NCBI GenBank assembly: GCA_007133065.1
Contig: SLNJ01000009.1
Coordinates: forward strand, 1 to 64,000
Length of the DNA stretch: 64,000 nucleotides
Source: Opitutales bacterium
Lineage (GTDB): Bacteria > Verrucomicrobiota > Verrucomicrobiia > Opitutales > Oceanipulchritudinaceae
Direction of reading: 5' to 3'
Part shown: piece by piece, positions 59,852-64,000 of the stretch
Position numbering within the stretch: the first letter of the stretch is position 1
How the letters are laid out: every line of letters starts with the position of its first letter
Notes under the pieces: generated by a model
Told to the model about the DNA's origin: nothing
Databases searched by the model: none
The model's input: only the letters and a program-made list of their open reading frames with translations
Position numbers and translations under genes: made by a program

Positions 59852-61246
59852 TCAATCGCGCTCGGCCGTGCGAACGGCGCTGCGCGCCTCTTCGACCTGG
59901 TCGGCGTAGCGGCGCAGCCGATCGTCCGCCAGGGTGTCCACCGCGTAGCGAATAAACTCAACGGCATCGTCCCAGCGCTTGCGCTCGATCATTAACTCGC
60001 CGTGGAGCAGATAGGCCCGCCCTCGAAAACGATCGAGGTCGCGCGCTCGCTCGAACATGAAGTCGGCCATCTGGAAATCGCCTTGTTCGCCGTAATGGAT
60101 TCCGAGGGCCAGCAAGGCCCGGCCGTTGAGCGGATCCATCGCGATGATCTCCCGCAACTCCGACTCCACTTCGTTGCCGCGTCCTTCCATAACGGCGATG
60201 TAACCGAGGATCGCACGGAGCTCGGTGTCGGTCATCCGGGGAATTCGGTCCGACCCGTAGGAGGAGCGGATTTTCTCAACCATCCCGCGGGCCTCGCTGA
60301 AGGCAAGATCATCGACGAAATCCTCCGTGGCTGCCACGATCTGGGGCAGGGATGGTCGCGGTGATTGATCCATAGCCGCGATGAAGGCCTGGTAAGCCAG
60401 GTCCGTAACACCCCTCTCGGCATAGACGCGACCGCTCACAATCAGCGATTCCGAGTCCCGGCGGCCGAGCAGCGAGACCATTTCAATCGCGGTCGCGGCT
60501 TGGTTGAGGTCGTCCTTCCCGATATAAACGTGACTGAGCGCGAGCCAGATATCGGAGTCTTCCGGGTCCTCCACGAGCAGGCGATCCATGAGACTTTCAG
60601 CGTCCCCCCAGCGTTCCTGCTCAAGGTAGTTCCTCGCCAGGAGCCAGCGCCACGTGCGGTTGTCGGGGTCGGTGAGCAGCGCGGTGAGCAGGGCGGTTTC
60701 GCCGGCGATCAGCTTGCCTTCCTTCATGTACAGCTCACCAAGAGTCCCGTGGAGGAAACTGTCGGTATCCCCGAGCGTAGTGGCCCGGATCGCGTGCGTG
60801 CGAGCCAGCTCTTCATCTTCACGGAGCACCGCCACAAAGGTCAGGTTTCGATGTGCCCGAAGAAAATTGGGGAAGAGTTCGATGGCGCGTTCGTAGTAGC
60901 GTTGGGCGTTTGCGAGGTCGTTTCGTTCAAAGTAGAGGTTGCCCAGAGTGAAAGCAACGCCCGCGTGCGGTCGTTCTCCCGCGTCGCGCTCGCGCAACAA
61001 CCGAATCGCCTCCTCGATGTTGTCCGGCAAGTGCTGGCGGACGCGCTCGCTGAAAAAGTCACGCGTTGCTTCGTCAATCGGCGGTTCCCGTTCCGAGAGC
61101 ACACCATAGCTTCCGGCAAAGCTCTCCTGGAAGTTACGGTCGGTCCAGACTCCCTGGAGCGCCTGGAATTGCCCCTGCAGTCCGGAGACGGCAGCGAGCA
61201 GGGTGCAGATGGAAAACAGAAAGGTTCCTTTTTTGCGTGTCATCAT
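59852..61246 (-). CDS. secreted tetratricopeptide-repeat protein (2)
   Basis: The 464-residue protein has a signal peptide (KGTFLFSICTLLAAVSGLQG) and many degenerate TPR helices: AGVAFTLGNLYFERNDLANA, RYYERAIELFPNFLRAH, SDIWLALSHVYIGKDDLNQA, and NGRALLALGIHYGEQGDFQM. Such exported TPR proteins bind partners or peptidoglycan and often accompany TonB/ExbBD in Verrucomicrobia. It starts 29 bases after the first TPR gene. No catalytic domain is visible. The ATG could be either of two adjacent ones at 61246 and 61243. Confidence 0.8.
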   Translation of the reverse strand: MMTRKKGTFLFSICTLLAAVSGLQGQFQALQGVWTDRNFQESFAGSYGVLSEREPPIDEATRDFFSERVRQHLPDNIEEAIRLLRERDAGERPHAGVAFTLGNLYFERNDLANAQRYYERAIELFPNFLRAHRNLTFVAVLREDEELARTHAIRATTLGDTDSFLHGTLGELYMKEGKLIAGETALLTALLTDPDNRTWRWLLARNYLEQERWGDAESLMDRLLVEDPEDSDIWLALSHVYIGKDDLNQAATAIEMVSLLGRRDSESLIVSGRVYAERGVTDLAYQAFIAAMDQSPRPSLPQIVAATEDFVDDLAFSEARGMVEKIRSSYGSDRIPRMTDTELRAILGYIAVMEGRGNEVESELREIIAMDPLNGRALLALGIHYGEQGDFQMADFMFERARDLDRFRGRAYLLHGELMIERKRWDDAVEFIRYAVDTLADDRLRRYADQVEEARSAVRTAERD

Positions 61247-61275
61247 GGTCGTTTCAAATGCTTGTGCGGCGCGGT

Positions 61276-62727
61276 CTATCGTCCCGTGGCTTCGTAGACG
61301 CGCACCCGCTGTTCGATCTGTTCGAAGTACCGTTCGACGTGGGGATCCTCGCGCATTTCGAGCGCTGTGGCGAGCAGGTCGCGCGCTTCGATCCAGTTCT
61401 GGAGACGCACGTGAAGCTGGGCGAGACGGATACGGGCGTCCACCTCGTGGTCCTCCAGCTCCATCGCCGCCCTATAGAGTTCCTTGGCCCGTTCGGCGTG
61501 GGCCCGATTCTCCCGCGCGTCGCGCTCGTAATGGCGGGCGAGGGTCATTAGGGCGCGAGCGTTGTCGGGTTCGCGTTCGAGAATCCCTTCGAGGGGCTCG
61601 ACGGCTTCCTCGCCTCGGCCTTGCGCGATCATAATCTCGGCCTCGGTGGTCAGAAGTCGGACCTCCTGCTCGCGTGTGAGTTCGCGTTCGATGTGTTCGC
61701 GTATGTCGGCGATCAGCCTGAGCGCCTGCTCGAAGGCGCCGAAATTGCTGAAGCTGCGGAGCGCGTCGAGCAGCTCGCGCGCGTTTTGATCGGGCTGCAG
61801 GAGCAGGGCCTCTCTGTGGGCGTTGTAGGCCAGCTCGACGTTCTCGTTGTTGATGTGAATGCGTCCGAGCAGGTGGAGGCTCTCCACAGTGGCTTTGCCC
61901 ATACGCAGGAGCATCTCGTAGATCTGAGCCGCTTCGTCGATCCGTTCGCGGCCGAGATAATTGTTCGCGAGCAGGAGCCAGAGCTCCTGGCTTTCCGGTT
62001 GGGATCGGAGAATCAGCTGCACCATGGCGCTGGAGGCTTCGAGTTTATCCTGCGCCCGGAGCGCGTCGGCCAGGGGCGTGTTCCAGACCTCCTGGTCGGG
62101 ATTGAGCAGAGTCGCGTGGCGGAAGGCAAACTCCGCAGGTAGGTGAAACTCGCGCCGGTAGTGCGTGTAGCCGAGAAACCCGACAACATCGGGTATCAGC
62201 CGCGGGTTTTCCATAGCCTTGGTGAAGTACTCGCGCGAGCGAACGCGCTTCTCTTCATCGTCGTGACGCATATAGGAGCGTGCGAGAAAGGCATAGATTC
62301 CGGGATTGGGACGGAGGTCGGGATGCCGGCGAACGGCCTCTTCGAACGTGTCGCGAGCGTCGTCCATCTTGTCGGCGCGCGAGAAATACTCGGCGGCCCG
62401 AAAAAGCAGCATGCTGAATCCCGGGTTTTCGCGGACTTGCTCAACGATCATCCGGGCTCCTTCGGTGTAGCTTTCGGTCGTCTCCTCGCTGGTGATCGGT
62501 CGCACCTCCTGGACATACCAGGCGCGCGCTTCGGTAGGTGGATCAAAGTCCCGGTTGAAGATCCACTCACGGCTGCCGATGCGTTCGCGCAACAGCTCCT
62601 GATCCCGGAGCAAGTCGGTGCCGGAAGGGATCGTCCTGGTTGCGTCGGTTGTCGGAGGCGAGAGCAGCGCGACCAGGGCCGCGATGGCGCAGATTGTGAT
62701 TCGGCTGGTCAGAAAATACGATTTCAT
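61276..62727 (-). CDS. secreted tetratricopeptide-repeat protein (1)
   Basis: The 483-residue protein (ATG giving MKSYFLTSR; a GTG at 62745 overlapping the TonB stop is an alternative) has an export signal and many TPR units: DARDTFEEAVRRHPDLRPNP, IDEAAQIYEMLLRMGKATVE, EAVEPLEGILEREPDNARAL and MTLARHYERDARENRAHAER. It probably works in the periplasm with TonB or outer-membrane partners. It is paralogous in layout to the following gene. Confidence 0.8.
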   Translation of the reverse strand: MKSYFLTSRITICAIAALVALLSPPTTDATRTIPSGTDLLRDQELLRERIGSREWIFNRDFDPPTEARAWYVQEVRPITSEETTESYTEGARMIVEQVRENPGFSMLLFRAAEYFSRADKMDDARDTFEEAVRRHPDLRPNPGIYAFLARSYMRHDDEEKRVRSREYFTKAMENPRLIPDVVGFLGYTHYRREFHLPAEFAFRHATLLNPDQEVWNTPLADALRAQDKLEASSAMVQLILRSQPESQELWLLLANNYLGRERIDEAAQIYEMLLRMGKATVESLHLLGRIHINNENVELAYNAHREALLLQPDQNARELLDALRSFSNFGAFEQALRLIADIREHIERELTREQEVRLLTTEAEIMIAQGRGEEAVEPLEGILEREPDNARALMTLARHYERDARENRAHAERAKELYRAAMELEDHEVDARIRLAQLHVRLQNWIEARDLLATALEMREDPHVERYFEQIEQRVRVYEATGR

Positions 62728-62741
62728 GCGTTCGGAAAGGA

Positions 62742-63395
62742 TCACGGTCTGACATTAAAGGGCTGACGCACACGTGTGCGCACAGCCTCCCCGTCTACTC
62801 TGCCGGGCTCGAAACGCCAACGCTCGACGGCGCGAACAACATACTCGTCGAGTGCCGGGGCGTCCGAGCGCTCCACGCGCGGCCGAAGCACGCGGCCCTG
62901 TTCGTCGACGATGAACACGAGCGAGAACGTCACGGCCCGGCGCGGCCGCTGGTGCGGCGGAATGTCCGGGCCGACCTGGTAGATCGGTGTCGGCGGCTCG
63001 TCGAGATCCTCGACCTCGAAGATGATGTCGCGCAGGCTGCCACCGACGTCGAACGAGGGAAGCGTATACCCGGTCCCCGCCCCGTCTCCGATGTCGGTGG
63101 AGAGTGCGAGCTCGAGCATGTCAAGCGGCGGCGGTTCCCGTTGTTCCTCCATATCCTCAATATCTTCCCGTTGCTCTTCCTCCTCGGGTGGCGGCGGTTC
63201 GGGTGGAGGAGGGGGCGGCGGTTGGAGCTCCACCGAATCGATGTCGATGATGGTGCGCTCGGCGATGGAGGTGATGAACTGTGCGAACGGCAACAGCAGA
63301 AAGAGTAACGCGCTGATCGCGATCGCCAGACCGAATGCAGACCCAGGATTCCCTCCGAGTTTTGGAGGAGATTTCTGGTTTTGTGGCTTTTTCAT
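62742..63395 (-). CDS. TonB-family energy transducer
   Basis: The 217-residue protein has a membrane segment near residues 21-42 (FGLAIAISALLFLLLPFAQF), a Pro/Glu-rich spacer (PPPPPPPEPPPPEEEE), and a C-terminal TonB domain with RAVTFSLVFIVDEQGRV, VVRAVERWRFEPGRVDG and VRTRVRQPF. It couples the proton motive force from ExbB/ExbD to outer-membrane receptors. It follows ExbD by 42 bases. The C-terminus fits the shorter TonB-like type that pairs with dedicated ExbBD sets. Confidence 0.88.
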   Translation of the reverse strand: MKKPQNQKSPPKLGGNPGSAFGLAIAISALLFLLLPFAQFITSIAERTIIDIDSVELQPPPPPPPEPPPPEEEEQREDIEDMEEQREPPPLDMLELALSTDIGDGAGTGYTLPSFDVGGSLRDIIFEVEDLDEPPTPIYQVGPDIPPHQRPRRAVTFSLVFIVDEQGRVLRPRVERSDAPALDEYVVRAVERWRFEPGRVDGEAVRTRVRQPFNVRP

Positions 63396-63437
63396 GGTTC
63401 CCGGGAGCGGTAAAGATTTTGAGATTTCAAATTTGGG

Positions 63438-63845
63438 TTATGGTGTCTCCGTAGATATACTGACACGCTTTGCGCCCCCGAGTTTCGCTTCATCAATGGC
63501 CCGAACGACCACTCCCGCTGAAGATCCGCGGTCCACCTGGAGGATGACCGGCATATCGTCGCCTTCCAGAAGGCGGGTTACAACAGCCCGGATTCCTCCG
63601 ATCCCGATATTGTCGCCGCCATAGACGATGTTGTCTGCCGCCGTGACCGCGATCAGAATGCTGTTGCGTTCGAGGTCAAATGCGCTGACGGCCCGTTCGC
63701 GTTCGACATCGACGCCCGGTTCCTCGACGAAGACCGTGGTGACGATGAAGAAGATCAACAGAATAAAGACCATGTCGATCAACGGGGAGATGTTGATCTC
63801 GCTGATATCGCGATCGTCGGATTGGAGAGTGCCTCGTTTGCTCAT
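63438..63845 (-). CDS. ExbD/TolR-family biopolymer transporter
   Basis: The 135-residue protein has a short cytosolic part, then one membrane helix containing the proton-carrying Asp in INISPLIDMVFILLIFF, and a periplasmic domain (ILIAVTAADNIVYGG, VILQVDRGSSAGVVVRAIDE). It forms the motor with ExbB. Its start overlaps the ExbB stop by three to four bases (ATGA), so the two are coupled. Length is normal. Confidence 0.93.
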   Translation of the reverse strand: MSKRGTLQSDDRDISEINISPLIDMVFILLIFFIVTTVFVEEPGVDVERERAVSAFDLERNSILIAVTAADNIVYGGDNIGIGGIRAVVTRLLEGDDMPVILQVDRGSSAGVVVRAIDEAKLGGAKRVSISTETP

Positions 63846-64000
63846 GGATTGTTCTGGGAGGTCTCATCTGCGGGTTCCTTGCCATTGGCCCGCGATTTAC
63901 TCAGCTGGGAGCACTTCTGGATCGCCTTGTTTTCGACGTGGGCCAGGAACGCGAGGTATTCGTTGCGGCGCTTGAGGATCGCCGCGATGAACAGGTACCC
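63842..64000 (-). CDS. MotA/TolQ/ExbB proton channel, C-terminus only
   Basis: The last 52 codons before the stop at 63842-63844 are visible: the end of a membrane helix (GYLFIAAILKRRNEYLAF) and a basic cytosolic tail (NKAIQKCSQLSKSRANGKEP). Position directly before exbD, with an ATGA overlap, identifies it as the ExbB-like subunit whose start lies beyond the window. The family cannot be proved from this fragment alone. Confidence 0.65.
   Translation of the reverse strand, partial: GYLFIAAILKRRNEYLAFLAHVENKAIQKCSQLSKSRANGKEPADETSQNNP

Overview
The window is GC-rich, densely coding DNA from a Gram-negative bacterium, most likely a verrucomicrobium of the Opitutia type. This placement is an inference. 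It rests on a PEP-CTERM protein built of autotransporter-type beta-strand repeats, an ECF sigma/membrane anti-sigma pair of the kind common in that phylum, the long forms of PurL and PurF, a Pal lipoprotein, and an ExbB-ExbD-TonB-TPR gene set. I saw no phage, insertion sequence or CRISPR array.

Layout. 1-546: a tRNA-like 5' half, a complete tRNA-Arg(CCG), and the control region of the first operon. 547-6582: a metal-uptake operon (OprB-like porin, TroA-type lipoprotein, ATPase, two permeases). Both permeases carry a cytosolic DtxR/MntR-like domain. 6746-9826: a secreted protein of unknown function and two small glycosyltransferases. 9996-11730 (minus): thioredoxin-like protein, ECF sigma factor and anti-sigma factor. 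12120-24075 (minus): ten catabolic enzymes (two DHDPS-type aldolases, two Gfo/Idh/MocA oxidoreductases, sugar-nucleotide-type epimerase, methylmalonate-semialdehyde dehydrogenase, iron alcohol dehydrogenase, Asp/Glu-racemase-like protein, isocitrate/isopropylmalate-type dehydrogenase, metallohydrolase). They are interrupted on the other strand at 15888-16635 by a nucleotidyltransferase and a small partner.

24232-33894 is mostly housekeeping: rarA, hisI, a tRNA-dihydrouridine synthase, an HDOD protein, pal, a NarL-type response regulator, and tig-clpP-clpX as a tightly coupled operon. 33898-39008 (minus) has a fused PurS-PurL-PurQ protein and a parallel beta-helix protein. 39134-45200 has a small membrane protein and a 1802-residue repeat protein with a PEP-CTERM tail. 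45406-49738 carries purF, purM and a DUF1015 gene. 49780-53952 (minus) carries mreD, mrdA and a GNAT/nitrilase fusion. 54068-55950 encodes a haem/siderophore-type permease and ATPase. 56031-59297 holds cysK, a TIGR01777 epimerase, dtd and trpA. 59314-64000 (minus) is ExbB (partial)-ExbD-TonB-TPR-TPR-GspG.

How they work together. The first operon looks like a trans-envelope divalent-metal importer: porin, binding protein, ABC core, and cytosolic metal-sensor-like domains attached to the channel itself. The catabolic island looks like a route in which dehydrogenation, dehydration or aldol cleavage yields a semialdehyde that MmsA turns into an acyl-CoA; its substrate cannot be read from the sequence. 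The most novel-looking items are the sensor-fused permease pair with its upstream 19-bp dyad, the uncharacterised catabolic island with its inserted nucleotidyltransferase pair, and the internally duplicated surface protein.
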